Positions 33,246 to 42,212 of a stretch of DNA of 64,000 bases are shown piece after piece. Location: the NCBI GenBank assembly GCA_045630765.1, contig JAZQTM010000104.1, forward strand, positions 12,997 to 76,996, given 5' to 3'. The DNA comes from RGIG3009 sp045630765. Its GTDB lineage: Bacteria; Bacillota; Clostridia; Oscillospirales; Acutalibacteraceae. The notes beneath the pieces were generated by a model that was not told the DNA's origin, ran no database searches, and worked only from the letters and a program-made list of their open reading frames with translations. The position numbers were made by a program, and so were the translations under genes. How positions within the stretch are numbered: the first letter of the stretch is position 1; the number at the start of each line of letters is the position of its first letter.

Positions 33246-34640
33246 TTAGAAGTCGGCAGAACCGGTCGTACGGGGGAAGGGGAGTACGTCGCGGATGTTA
33301 GCCATACCGGTGACGTAGAGGATCAGACGCTCAAAGCCCAGACCGAAGCCGGAGTGCTTGGCACCGCCGTAACGGCGCAGATCCAAATACCACCAATAAT
33401 CCTCGCGGTTGAGTCCCAATTCGTCCATACGCGCCTCGAGCAGATCCAAACGCTCTTCACGCTGGCTGCCGCCGATGATCTCGCCGACACCGGGTACCAA
33501 CAGATCCATTGCGGCAACGGTCTTGCCGTCGTCGTTAAGACGCATATAAAACGCCTTGATCTCTTTCGGATAATCGGTAACGAAGACGGGCGACTTGTAT
33601 ACCTGTTCGGTCAGGAAACGCTCGTGCTCGGTCTGCAGATCGCAACCCCAGTAGACAGGATATTCAAACTCGTCTTTATGCTGCTCCAAAATCTCGATTG
33701 CCTTGGTATAGGTCACGTGAGTGAAATCGGAGTGTACCAACGCGTTCAAGCGCTCCAAGAGATTCTTGTCGTAGAAGTCGTTAAAGAACTTCATCTCATC
33801 GGGGCAGTTTTCCAGCAGATACGAAACCACGTAGGTGATCATATCCTGTGCCAGATCCATATTATCTTCCAGATCCGCAAACGCGAATTCCGGCTCGATC
33901 ATCCAGAACTCGGCGGCATGGCGGGCGGTATACGATTTTTCTGCACGGAAGGTGGGACCAAACGTATAGATCTTACCGAATGCCATTGCCATACACTCAC
34001 CGGCAAGCTGACCGGAAACCGTCAGCGAGGTGTGCTTGCCGAAGAAATCTTGCGTATAATCAACGTCACCGTTTTCGGTGCGCGGAATATCGTTCAGATC
34101 CAGGGCGGTCAGATGGAACATCTCACCGGCGCCCTCACAGTCACTGGAGGTGATGATAGGCGTATGAGCGTACACGAAACCACGCTCTTGGAAGAAACGA
34201 TGGATCGCGTAAGCGGCAACCGAACGCACACGGAAAACCGCGCTGAACGTATTGGTGCGGGGACGCAGATGTGCGATCGTGCGCAAGAACTCCATCGAAT
34301 GGCGCTTTTTCTGCAGCGGATAATCCGAGGTGGAAGCACCTTCCACTTCAATTGCCGTGGCGTGCAGCTCGCACGGTTGCTTCGCTTCGGGTGTTAATTG
34401 CAACATACCGCGCACGCAAAGGGCAGCACCAACGTTCTGATGGCAGATCTCCTCAAAATTAGCGAGCTTCGATTCTTCAATAATGACTTGCAGATTGCGC
34501 TGACAACTGCCGTCGTTTAACTCAATAAAAGCCAGCGATTTGGATTGACGCAACGTGCGCACCCAACCGCAAACGGTCAGTTCTTTGTCGCAAAGAGAAG
34601 CGGCATCCGCATAAACAGCGGCGATTTCATTTCGTTTCAT
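33246..34640 (-). CDS. asnS: Asparaginyl-tRNA synthetase
   Basis: A 464-residue class II synthetase. An N-terminal OB-fold anticodon-binding domain (about 15-110, LTVCGWVRTLRQSK) is followed by the class II core: motif 2 region YTFGPTFRAEKSYTARHAAEFWMIEPE, and motif 3 in GFGLGFERLILYVTG. The AsnRS-type segment FVTDYPKEIKAFYMR is present. ATG 34640 was preferred to an upstream in-frame start because AAAGGAAC precedes it. No T-box leader fits in the short upstream gap. Confidence 0.95.
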   Translation of the reverse strand: MKRNEIAAVYADAASLCDKELTVCGWVRTLRQSKSLAFIELNDGSCQRNLQVIIEESKLANFEEICHQNVGAALCVRGMLQLTPEAKQPCELHATAIEVEGASTSDYPLQKKRHSMEFLRTIAHLRPRTNTFSAVFRVRSVAAYAIHRFFQERGFVYAHTPIITSSDCEGAGEMFHLTALDLNDIPRTENGDVDYTQDFFGKHTSLTVSGQLAGECMAMAFGKIYTFGPTFRAEKSYTARHAAEFWMIEPEFAFADLEDNMDLAQDMITYVVSYLLENCPDEMKFFNDFYDKNLLERLNALVHSDFTHVTYTKAIEILEQHKDEFEYPVYWGCDLQTEHERFLTEQVYKSPVFVTDYPKEIKAFYMRLNDDGKTVAAMDLLVPGVGEIIGGSQREERLDLLEARMDELGLNREDYWWYLDLRRYGGAKHSGFGLGFERLILYVTGMANIRDVLPFPRTTGSADF

Positions 34641-34679
34641 ACGTTCCAGTTCCTTTACCAAAAATTATCCATACAGGAC

Positions 34680-34707
34680 ATTATACCAAATTTTATTCAG
34701 AAAACAA
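34680..34707 (-). promoter_or_regulatory. Promoter of asnS
   Basis: Minus strand TTGTTT (34707-34702), a 16-bp spacer and TATAAT (34685-34680). Confidence 0.55.
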
Positions 34708-34724
34708 GAGTAAATCAAGAATTT

Positions 34725-36482
34725 CTATGTTGTTTGCCGATATAAAATCAAAAGTTCGTCGGTAGTCTTCCACACCTCATACCCGTTTTGCAGGCAGGTA
34801 TCACGATACGTTTTGGAGAAGGTAGCATAATTGTTGCGCATATCCAACGCGACGTAATCAGTATCGGGATTCTCGTGATAAAAGTCCTCATAGATCACAT
34901 CGCGTTGTGCCAGGTGTGCTACCAACATCGTGGAGGCAGTGACCGAAGCCTCTTGCGGGATTTCATCCAGCACGGCTTCCATAGCGATGTACGTATCGCT
35001 GTCATTGATCCATCGACCGACGTAGGTTTCGATTTTAGGCATCACGATCATTGCGTATAAGAAGCAAGAGGAAACCACGCTGAACAACAAAAGATTGCGT
35101 TGCTTGGAGAGCGGTCGCTCGCTAATGTTCTGTACGTATAAATAGAAACAAAAGGCGAGAGAAGCAAAACTGTACTGAAAGCCGATGTCGTATTGATGCA
35201 CAAAGCCGGACAACAAATTCAGCAAAATCGGCGCCAGTAACAAATAACGGCTACACTGCTTGGTTCGCCATAACACCGCTCCAAACGGCAACAACATCTG
35301 TAACAAATAGATCGGCTTTTCGGTGGCGGTGTTGACAAAGGATACCACCAGGTCCAAGAAATAAGCGGGGGCCCGCAACAAAGTTTGCCAAAATCCGCCG
35401 ACGGTTTTTGCCTCGTCAAATAAGGCACTGTAACGTCCGATCATTGTGCCGGTGCCAAAGGTATTGAGTAAAAATACCGCTAAGGCGAAATACAGCAAAG
35501 CACCGCCGATCAGTGGCACCGCCGTGCGGTGATCTTTGCGGGAAAACAAAAGATATACACCGAAGATCACAAGGAAAACAGCGGCATCTTCTTTTACCAG
35601 TAAAATGAGAACTGCTACGACGATCAGCCGGCGTCTACGATCCGTTTCATAGCAGTAAAACAACCACAGTAACAGCGGAAGCAGAAAGCAGTTTTCGTGC
35701 AGGTCATACGAGCAACCGGCGCTGACGGCAGGATGTGCAACGTACAGCAGCGCGAACAGGGCAGTATACTTATACGGCAACCGAAAATGCTGTGCCAACA
35801 AATACACGGGCAAAATACCGCTTGCCAGTATAACGGCTTGAGCGATCTGCAACGTAACCGGTGAGGGAAACAGCATATAGAACGGTAACAGAAGGTAATA
35901 GATGGGGGAAATGTGAACGGCAAAATGCGAGAGAAGCATATCGCGTTCGGCGGTGGTAAGCGGCAAAAAGCGTTCCTTCATATTGTGGAACATCTGGCAA
36001 AACAGACCAAAATCAAAGTTTGGTGAAGCAAAGGTGTAATACCGCATCACCGTGAAAGAACCGATTCCCACAGCTAACACGACGCCAAGAATCAACACCC
36101 ATATACGGCACGCTTTGGCGGATAAATCATTTCCGCCGACGAGCGAGGTCGAGGTGCTTTTGAGTATCGGCAAGGTGATCAATACGACGGCAAGCAGCAC
36201 GATCAGCAGATATGCATACGGTGCTTCCCCCGCGTAGCGATAGACCGACACCAGTCCGTATGAAACCGCACTGCCGCACAAGACCCAATTGTCGAGCGAG
36301 GGTAAGTAACCGTAAATTTTCAAGAACCCGAGTGCTGCGAAAAGTAGTATAAACAATGCCGAAAAGAGCAAAGAGGGGATGCGAAACCAGATCTCACAGC
36401 ATTTGAACAACGTGCAAAGGCACAGCCAACTGCCGAGCAGCCGCTTGATACAAGGGATGGGCGAGAGCAGTTCCTTTAGCAC
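34725..36482 (-). CDS. DUF2079 multi-pass membrane protein
   Basis: A 585-residue protein with about 12 membrane helices. The DUF2079 signature is visible: NFDFGLFCQMFHNM, then LLSHFAVHISPIYYLLLPFY, and YDLHENCFLLPLLLW with LVKEDAAVFL. This family resembles GT-C glycosyltransferases with acidic residues in the first outer loop, but its reaction is unproven. A C-terminal soluble region begins near 500 (TYIAMEAVLDEIPQEASVTAS). GTG 36482 follows AAGGAGGT. It is the last gene of a three-gene envelope operon. Confidence 0.82.
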   Translation of the reverse strand: MLKELLSPIPCIKRLLGSWLCLCTLFKCCEIWFRIPSLLFSALFILLFAALGFLKIYGYLPSLDNWVLCGSAVSYGLVSVYRYAGEAPYAYLLIVLLAVVLITLPILKSTSTSLVGGNDLSAKACRIWVLILGVVLAVGIGSFTVMRYYTFASPNFDFGLFCQMFHNMKERFLPLTTAERDMLLSHFAVHISPIYYLLLPFYMLFPSPVTLQIAQAVILASGILPVYLLAQHFRLPYKYTALFALLYVAHPAVSAGCSYDLHENCFLLPLLLWLFYCYETDRRRRLIVVAVLILLVKEDAAVFLVIFGVYLLFSRKDHRTAVPLIGGALLYFALAVFLLNTFGTGTMIGRYSALFDEAKTVGGFWQTLLRAPAYFLDLVVSFVNTATEKPIYLLQMLLPFGAVLWRTKQCSRYLLLAPILLNLLSGFVHQYDIGFQYSFASLAFCFYLYVQNISERPLSKQRNLLLFSVVSSCFLYAMIVMPKIETYVGRWINDSDTYIAMEAVLDEIPQEASVTASTMLVAHLAQRDVIYEDFYHENPDTDYVALDMRNNYATFSKTYRDTCLQNGYEVWKTTDELLILYRQTT

Positions 36483-36521
36483 GGTGAGACCTCCTTTTCA
36501 TAATCTGTTAAACGCGTAGTG

Positions 36522-37757
36522 TTAATTTGCCGTAGTGGTCGTTTCGGTGTTCGTGGTAGTCGTCGTATCAGACGTATCAGTAGAAGTGTCGGGTGTTTCC
36601 GATTCCTCAATAATATTCGTCAGTGCGACGGCCTTCCATTCGTCGTCCACTTGCACAAACATCAGACGGCAGTGGAACGGTGCGCCGTCAATTTCGGTCT
36701 TACCCAAATAATATTTGGGCTGGAAACTGATCTCGCAAGCAAAATCAGTGCTTGTAAATTGTGAATAGGATAACAGCTTTACATCCGTAAAGTCGTAAGA
36801 GGTATGTCCCGTGAACCACTGATTGTCAAAGCGAAGGATGGTCTGATACAGATCGCTGCTTTTGTGAATGACCTTGAGGAGATCGTTCTTTTTGGCGTCA
36901 CGCGCCACAAATTTTGCGTACAGGAACGCCGTGTCCTGCGCAAGTGCTTCACGCTCGGTACGCAATACCTCTGCCACGGGTTGGTAAACCTCGTACACGT
37001 AATCGCCTGTTTGCGCGACCTCACAAGCATCACCGCTTAACGTCAGTGCTTCAACAGTGGGAGGATTCAAGAGATTCTCCAGGGTGTATTGGTAAACCAC
37101 GGGCAGATCCTCGGTTGCGCTCATACCGCTCCACACCGTTTCCTGTGCGGGCACACTCGGCAAGTTTAAGAGAGCGGCATCCACTCCGTTGACCGTGATA
37201 CGCATCGTGTCTGCGGCAATGATGGAAACAGGGGGTAAATATTCCACTTCCGTGACATAGTTCCACGCCGTTTCACCCCACTCGGGGTTTTTGATCAGCG
37301 TGAGATTGCTTACGCGCTTGTTGTCAATGTAGATAGTATAGTCTTTTTGTTCCTCCGTGGAGGTGATCTTTTCCCGTACGGAAAGGGTAGAAAGATCTCC
37401 GTCATACAAACGCTCAAGATATTTGAAGAATTCCTGCTTGGTGTTCAAAATCGTTTCCTCAAATTCCGAAGCGGCGTAGATGGATTCGTAATCACCATCC
37501 TGTATCCATTGCAAGTAATTTGCCAAAGCGGCACTCGACGTTCCCGCTTCGTATACTTTTAGGTGGTTATAGAAAAACCATAACGCGACGGTGATGCATA
37601 CCAACAGCACGGCGGAATAAATGGCCAGCACTTTCCCGAATTTTCGTTTTTTCGGGGGTGTGGCGTTATCGGGATCCGGATATACCGGCACTTCCATTAC
37701 CGTATCTTCCGCCTGAATGTCGTTGGGTTGTTCTTGTAAAATGGTATTTTCAGTCAT
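36522..37757 (-). CDS. Unrecognised single-pass membrane protein with extracellular domain
   Basis: 411 residues: an acidic cytoplasmic start, a basic PPKKRKFGK stretch, one helix (43-65), an extracytoplasmic domain to about 385, and a Thr-rich tail (STDTSDTTTTTNTETTTT). The stretch at 80-110 (LANYLQWIQDGDYESIY) looks like the small helical units found in NTF2-like or DUF4878-type outer domains. I do not assign a family. It sits 14 bp from the NAGPA-like gene upstream and 39 bp from the DUF2079 gene downstream, so all three probably work together at the cell surface. Confidence 0.7.
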   Translation of the reverse strand: MTENTILQEQPNDIQAEDTVMEVPVYPDPDNATPPKKRKFGKVLAIYSAVLLVCITVALWFFYNHLKVYEAGTSSAALANYLQWIQDGDYESIYAASEFEETILNTKQEFFKYLERLYDGDLSTLSVREKITSTEEQKDYTIYIDNKRVSNLTLIKNPEWGETAWNYVTEVEYLPPVSIIAADTMRITVNGVDAALLNLPSVPAQETVWSGMSATEDLPVVYQYTLENLLNPPTVEALTLSGDACEVAQTGDYVYEVYQPVAEVLRTEREALAQDTAFLYAKFVARDAKKNDLLKVIHKSSDLYQTILRFDNQWFTGHTSYDFTDVKLLSYSQFTSTDFACEISFQPKYYLGKTEIDGAPFHCRLMFVQVDDEWKAVALTNIIEESETPDTSTDTSDTTTTTNTETTTTAN

Positions 37758-37771
37758 AGATAACCCTCCCG

Positions 37772-38770
37772 TCAGACCACAATGAGAGCGGTCGGCAATT
37801 TGCGCAAACCGCCGAAAGAGTAGCGATGATTGATGATTTCTCCGTTATACAGCATAGCGGTAGAGGTACCGCCGTCAAGGTTGGCGGCGTTGATGGCACC
37901 GTATTCCATCATCACTTCAATGCAATCCTTATAAGTCGCACCGATGCTCTGCGGTTGCCGTCCGTCGATGACTAAAATGAGCACGGCACCGTCCGCACGT
38001 TGTCCGACAACGGTACGGGGGTTAACACCGCCGCTCACACCGGCGATTTCAGCAGGTGTTCCGTTTATGATAAAGGCGGGACCAAAGCTGACCGCATCGC
38101 GCATATTCTGCTGTAAAGCTTTTTGGGCGGACATTCTGCCCACGATCAAACGATTGTCATAGTCGAAACCGACAACGGAGGAAACGTCACTCGCGGACCC
38201 GTATACCAACTTACCGTCGCGAATGACGATGCCGGTCGGTAAGCCCCCGAGTCCTTTACCTTCCTCATCCCAAAAGCCGCCACCGTTTACCGCGGCGACA
38301 GCGTTGTTTTCCTCGGCAAATTTATACAAGTTTTTCCCGACAACGGTTTCGCCAAAGGTAGTCAGCGAAGAAAACTTCACTCGTGACGGATCGTGCACGA
38401 TCATCATTTTTCCGGAATAGGCGGCACCGCTGATATTGATTACTTCGATCGTTTGCGGATCAATGTCATCGTCCTTTTCGGTAAACTCGGTGGTGTTATC
38501 CGTGCTTTCCTCGGTTTCAATAACGGCATTCCCCGAAGTAATCTCCTTGAGTTCCTCTTCGGAAAGGAAGATCGAAGGCACAAATTTCATGGCACTGGTT
38601 TCCAAAAGGCTGTGAACGAACAAATTGCGCGCCGTCGGAGATGGACCTTTGAACAGTACCCAACAAACGCCGACCACTGCGATCAGCAATGCGAGTAACG
38701 TTATTCCAAACATCGCAAAAAAACGACCGATAAATCGTCCGAAAGCAGCACCCTTCGAATTGCGTTGCAT
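37772..38770 (-). CDS. Phosphodiester glycosidase (NAGPA-like) membrane-anchored protein
   Basis: About 332 residues: one N-terminal helix (18-42), a spacer, then a NAGPA domain (about 115-332). Motifs are VAAVNGGGFWD, GLPTGIVIRDGKLVYG, SFGPAFIING, NPRTVVGQRADGAVLILVIDGR and NLDGGTSTAMLYNG, the usual signature. Family members include the enzyme uncovering mannose-6-phosphate and bacterial exopolysaccharide-linked homologues. ATG 38770 is preferred because GGGTGA precedes it. ATG 38785, in frame, remains possible. It is the first gene of the envelope operon with DUF2079. Confidence 0.85.
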   Translation of the reverse strand: MQRNSKGAAFGRFIGRFFAMFGITLLALLIAVVGVCWVLFKGPSPTARNLFVHSLLETSAMKFVPSIFLSEEELKEITSGNAVIETEESTDNTTEFTEKDDDIDPQTIEVINISGAAYSGKMMIVHDPSRVKFSSLTTFGETVVGKNLYKFAEENNAVAAVNGGGFWDEEGKGLGGLPTGIVIRDGKLVYGSASDVSSVVGFDYDNRLIVGRMSAQKALQQNMRDAVSFGPAFIINGTPAEIAGVSGGVNPRTVVGQRADGAVLILVIDGRQPQSIGATYKDCIEVMMEYGAINAANLDGGTSTAMLYNGEIINHRYSFGGLRKLPTALIVV

Positions 38771-38811
38771 ACTAACTTCACCCATTCTTTCGAAATACTA
38801 AACTAAAGACT

Positions 38812-38841
38812 ATAATACTATATTTATCGACGTCTTGTCAA
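38812..38841 (-). promoter_or_regulatory. Promoter of the NAGPA-DUF2079 operon
   Basis: Minus strand consensus TTGACA (38841-38836), an 18-bp spacer and TATTAT (38817-38812). Confidence 0.65.
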
Positions 38842-38852
38842 TCGTTTCGTAC

Positions 38853-38881
38853 TTTACAGACCGGCTTTGAAATGATATACT
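38853..38881 (+). promoter_or_regulatory. Promoter of the cca-prfC-mutY operon
   Basis: TTTACA (38853-38858), a 17-bp spacer and TATACT (38876-38881), just before the cca SD (AAAGGAGG). Confidence 0.7.
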
Positions 38882-38905
38882 CATAGGCAGAAAGGAGGCG
38901 ACGTT

Positions 38906-40252
38906 ATGCAACTACCGCCGTATGTTTCAAAAACACTGTTTGCGTTAGAGAGTGCCGGCTTTGAGGCTTATGTTGTCGGTGGTTGTGTACGTGACAGTCT
39001 TCTTGGGTTAACGCCGCATGATTTCGACCTGTGCACCAACGCGTTACCCGAACAGATCACAGCAGTTTTTTTAACACAAACCGTGATTCCAACGGGTATT
39101 CGGCACGGTACGGTGACGGTGATCGCGGAGGAACACCCGCTGGAGATCACTACCTACCGTACGGAGGTCGGTTATCAGGATCATCGCCATCCGGATACCG
39201 TACAATTTGTCAGTACGATTGAACAAGATCTCGGTCGTCGCGATTTTACGGTCAACGCCATAGCGTATCATCCGACTCGCGGAATGGTCGATCCGTTTGG
39301 TGGGGCAGACGATATCAAGCAGCGGTTATTGCGTGCGGTCGGGGATCCCGCCAAGCGTTTTGAAGAAGATGCGCTGCGTATGTTGCGCGCCTTGCGTTTT
39401 GCTTCGGTATACGGCTTGGAAATCGAGCAAAAGACAAAAACCGCGCTGCTTGATTGTGCACCGCTTTTAACGGAGATTGCCGCTGAACGCGTGGGTGCGG
39501 AACTGGGTCGGATGCTGACAGGGGAGTATATCGGCAAAGTGCTTTTTGATCTGTATCCCGTATTGTTTCCTATTTTGCCGGAACTGAAAGCCGCACAAGG
39601 GGTGGACCAACATAGCCGTTACCATCACTTGGACGTTCTTATGCATATTTTGACGTCGGTGACGTCTGCCGATGCGGATACTACCGTACGGTTAGCGGCG
39701 TTGTTGCACGATATCGGAAAACCGCATTGTTTTTCGCTTGACAATAGGGGGAACGGACATTTTTACGGTCACGCAGAGATCGGAGAGCGTGTGGCACGGG
39801 ATATTCTCTCTCGCTTGCGCTTTGATAAAAAGACTATCGAAGATGTTTGCTTGTTGATCCGTTATCACGATACGACAATTGAGCGGACCGATAAAGCAGT
39901 GGGACGTTGGATGAATCGTTTGGGTGTACCGCTGTTGCGAAAATTACTGGTACTCAAACGCGCAGATACGATGGCGCACGCTGTTGAATTGATGGATGGG
40001 CGTTTGCAGGAGTTGCACGACATTAACGAGCGGATCGATACCTTACTTGCACAACAAGCGTGTTTCTCCCTTAAGGATTTGGCGGTAAACGGCAGCGATC
40101 TTATGACCATTGGCATTCCACAGGGAAAAGCGGTCGGTGAATGCCTTTCGTGGCTTTTGGACGAGGTGATGGATCAGCACTTCGAAAATGAAGCCACCGT
40201 TTTGTTGGATGCGGCACGAAAAAGACTTGATTATTTTGCAAAAAAACGATAG
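38906..40252 (+). CDS. cca: CCA tRNA nucleotidyltransferase with HD domain
   Basis: 448 residues. The N-terminal class II nucleotidyltransferase head has YVVGGCVRDSLLG and the catalytic DFDLCT. RRDFTVNAIAY and the nucleotide-selecting region EEDALRMLRALRFA follow. A C-terminal HD domain is present (LAALLHDIGKPHCF, GHAEIGE). It adds or repairs the 3' CCA of tRNAs, and the HD part may carry phosphatase or phosphodiesterase activity. SD AAAGGAGG precedes ATG 38906. It is the first gene of a tightly packed operon. Confidence 0.93.
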   Translation: MQLPPYVSKTLFALESAGFEAYVVGGCVRDSLLGLTPHDFDLCTNALPEQITAVFLTQTVIPTGIRHGTVTVIAEEHPLEITTYRTEVGYQDHRHPDTVQFVSTIEQDLGRRDFTVNAIAYHPTRGMVDPFGGADDIKQRLLRAVGDPAKRFEEDALRMLRALRFASVYGLEIEQKTKTALLDCAPLLTEIAAERVGAELGRMLTGEYIGKVLFDLYPVLFPILPELKAAQGVDQHSRYHHLDVLMHILTSVTSADADTTVRLAALLHDIGKPHCFSLDNRGNGHFYGHAEIGERVARDILSRLRFDKKTIEDVCLLIRYHDTTIERTDKAVGRWMNRLGVPLLRKLLVLKRADTMAHAVELMDGRLQELHDINERIDTLLAQQACFSLKDLAVNGSDLMTIGIPQGKAVGECLSWLLDEVMDQHFENEATVLLDAARKRLDYFAKKR

Positions 40253-40287
40253 AATATAGGGTAATGTTTTTTACGGAGGGTACCTTT

Positions 40288-41874
40288 GTGGCACAGTTTA
40301 CGAAAGAGATAGAAAAACGGCGCACGTTTGCGATTATTTCGCACCCTGATGCCGGTAAAACCACTTTGACAGAAAAGTTCTTGCTGTACGGTGGCGCAAT
40401 TGCGTCTGCCGGTATGGTTAAGGGCAAAAAATCGATGAAACACGCGGTTTCCGACTGGATGGAAATTGAAAAACAGCGTGGTATTTCCGTTACATCCTCC
40501 GTGTTGCAGTTTGAATATGATGGGTATTGCATTAACATCTTGGATACCCCCGGTCACCAGGATTTCTCGGAGGATACCTATCGTACCTTGATGGCGGCGG
40601 ACTCCGCGGTCATGGTGATCGATGCTTCCAAGGGTGTGGAAAAGCAGACCATCAAGTTGTTTAAGGTTTGTATGCTGCGGGATATTCCGGTATTTACTTT
40701 TATCAACAAAATGGACCGCGAAGCGCGTGATCCGTACGATCTGATGGCAGACATTGAAAGTGTGCTCGGTATCAAAACGTACCCCGTTAACTGGCCGATC
40801 GGTTCGGGCAAGGAGTTTAAGGGCGTTTACGAGCGCGAGAAAGAACGGGTACTCTCTTTCACTTACAACGGCATTGGACACGAAGCGGATGAAAAGGTAA
40901 CCGATATGGATGATCCTGCTTTGAAAGAAATGCTGGGTGATACGCTGTATCAGACCTTGATGGACGATCGTGAGTTACTCGACGGTGCGGGCGATGAATT
41001 TGATTTAGAGGCTGTTCGTCACGGTAAACTTTCACCGGTGTTTTTCGGCTCGGCTTTAACGAACTTCGGCGTCGAACCGTTCTTGGAGAACTTCCTCAAA
41101 ATGACGACCTCGCCGTTGCCGCGTGCATCCTCAGAAGGGGAGATCGATCCGTTCAACGATGATTTTTCGGCTTTTGTTTTTAAAATTCAAGCCAACATGA
41201 ACAAGGCACACCGCGACCGTATTGCTTTTATGCGTATCTGCTCGGGCAGATTTGAAAAAGGGCAGGAGGTCCACCACGTACAGGGCGGGCGCAAGATCAA
41301 ACTTTCCCAGCCGCAACAGATGATGGCACAAGATCGCGAGATCGTGGAAGAAGCCTTTGCGGGCGATATTATCGGTGTGTTTGATCCCGGTATTTTCTCC
41401 ATTGGCGATACCGTATGTGCATCCTCCAAAAAATTCGTGTTTGAAGGTATCCCGACCTTTGCGCCCGAGCATTTCCGTTTGGTGCGCCAAAAGGATACCA
41501 TGAAACGAAAACAGTTTATCAAAGGAACCTCGCAGATCGCGCAAGAAGGCGCTATTCAGATCTTCCAGGAGCCGGGCGGCGGTATGGAAGAAGTGATCGT
41601 CGGCGTGGTCGGTACGTTGCAATTTGACGTGCTCGAATACCGCTTGAAGAACGAATACGGTGTGGATGTCATTATGGAAGGACTGCCGTATCAGTACATT
41701 CGTTGGGTAGTTGGCGATGACATTGATGTAAAGGCTCTTGACTTAACGTCGGATACTAAATATGTGCAAGATCTTAAAGGAAATCCGCTGTTGCTTTTCA
41801 CCAGCAGTTGGAACATTCAATGGGCACTCGATCACAATAAAGAGTTACAATTACAGGAGTTTAGCCGTTCATGA
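40288..41874 (+). CDS. prfC: Peptide chain release factor 3
   Basis: A 528-residue translational GTPase, the normal RF3 length. G1 is SHPDAGKTTLTEKFLLYGGAI, the switch II region is LDTPGHQDFSEDTYRT, G4 is FINKMDREARDP, and the C-terminal GTPase-linked domains are complete. It recycles RF1 and RF2 from the ribosome. GTG 40288 was chosen over ATG 40264 because GGAGGG lies seven bases upstream and family alignment begins at the following residues. It overlaps the next gene by 4 bp. Confidence 0.95.
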   Translation: MAQFTKEIEKRRTFAIISHPDAGKTTLTEKFLLYGGAIASAGMVKGKKSMKHAVSDWMEIEKQRGISVTSSVLQFEYDGYCINILDTPGHQDFSEDTYRTLMAADSAVMVIDASKGVEKQTIKLFKVCMLRDIPVFTFINKMDREARDPYDLMADIESVLGIKTYPVNWPIGSGKEFKGVYEREKERVLSFTYNGIGHEADEKVTDMDDPALKEMLGDTLYQTLMDDRELLDGAGDEFDLEAVRHGKLSPVFFGSALTNFGVEPFLENFLKMTTSPLPRASSEGEIDPFNDDFSAFVFKIQANMNKAHRDRIAFMRICSGRFEKGQEVHHVQGGRKIKLSQPQQMMAQDREIVEEAFAGDIIGVFDPGIFSIGDTVCASSKKFVFEGIPTFAPEHFRLVRQKDTMKRKQFIKGTSQIAQEGAIQIFQEPGGGMEEVIVGVVGTLQFDVLEYRLKNEYGVDVIMEGLPYQYIRWVVGDDIDVKALDLTSDTKYVQDLKGNPLLLFTSSWNIQWALDHNKELQLQEFSRS

Positions 41875-42212
41875 TGAATATTCAAATCTTCGGAAAATCC
41901 AAATGCTTTGATACCAAAAAAGCAGAGCGGTATTTTAAGGAACGCGGCATTCGCTTCCAGCGCATTGAATTGGACAAGTACGGCATCAGCCGCGGGGAAT
42001 TTCAATCGGTTAGAGCAGCCGTTGGTTTGGAGGCTTTAATTGATCCAAAGGCAAAAGAAGCGGCTTTGATCCGTTACCTTGCGTATGACAGCGACAAGGA
42101 AGAAAAACTGCTTGAAACCCCAAAAGCGTTGCGTACACCCATTGTGCGTAACGGTAAACTTGCCACCGTCGGATATTGTCCAGACGTGTGGGAAACGTGG
42201 AGAACACTATGA
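41871..42212 (+). CDS. ArsC/Spx-family protein
   Basis: A 113-residue thioredoxin-fold protein of the ArsC/Spx group. It has a single N-terminal redox Cys12 in GKSKCFDTKKAERYF, the RTPIVRNGK cis-Pro segment near residue 88 and no second Cys in a CxxC arrangement as in Spx of Bacillus. The arsenate-binding Arg context is incomplete, so a redox or regulatory role is as likely as arsenate reduction. It overlaps prfC and mutY by 4 bp each, so the three are translationally coupled. Confidence 0.82.
   Translation: MMNIQIFGKSKCFDTKKAERYFKERGIRFQRIELDKYGISRGEFQSVRAAVGLEALIDPKAKEAALIRYLAYDSDKEEKLLETPKALRTPIVRNGKLATVGYCPDVWETWRTL

Noticed and set aside
33354..34397. 347-codon open frame on the plus strand
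   Set aside because: It is antisense to asnS, which is unmistakable. It is a codon-bias shadow.
34641..34724. T-box leader for asnS
   Set aside because: The gap is only about 85 bp, filled by a promoter and SD. There is no specifier stem or terminator/antiterminator pair.
40231..40881. 216-codon open frame on the minus strand
   Set aside because: It is antisense to prfC, with no independent support.
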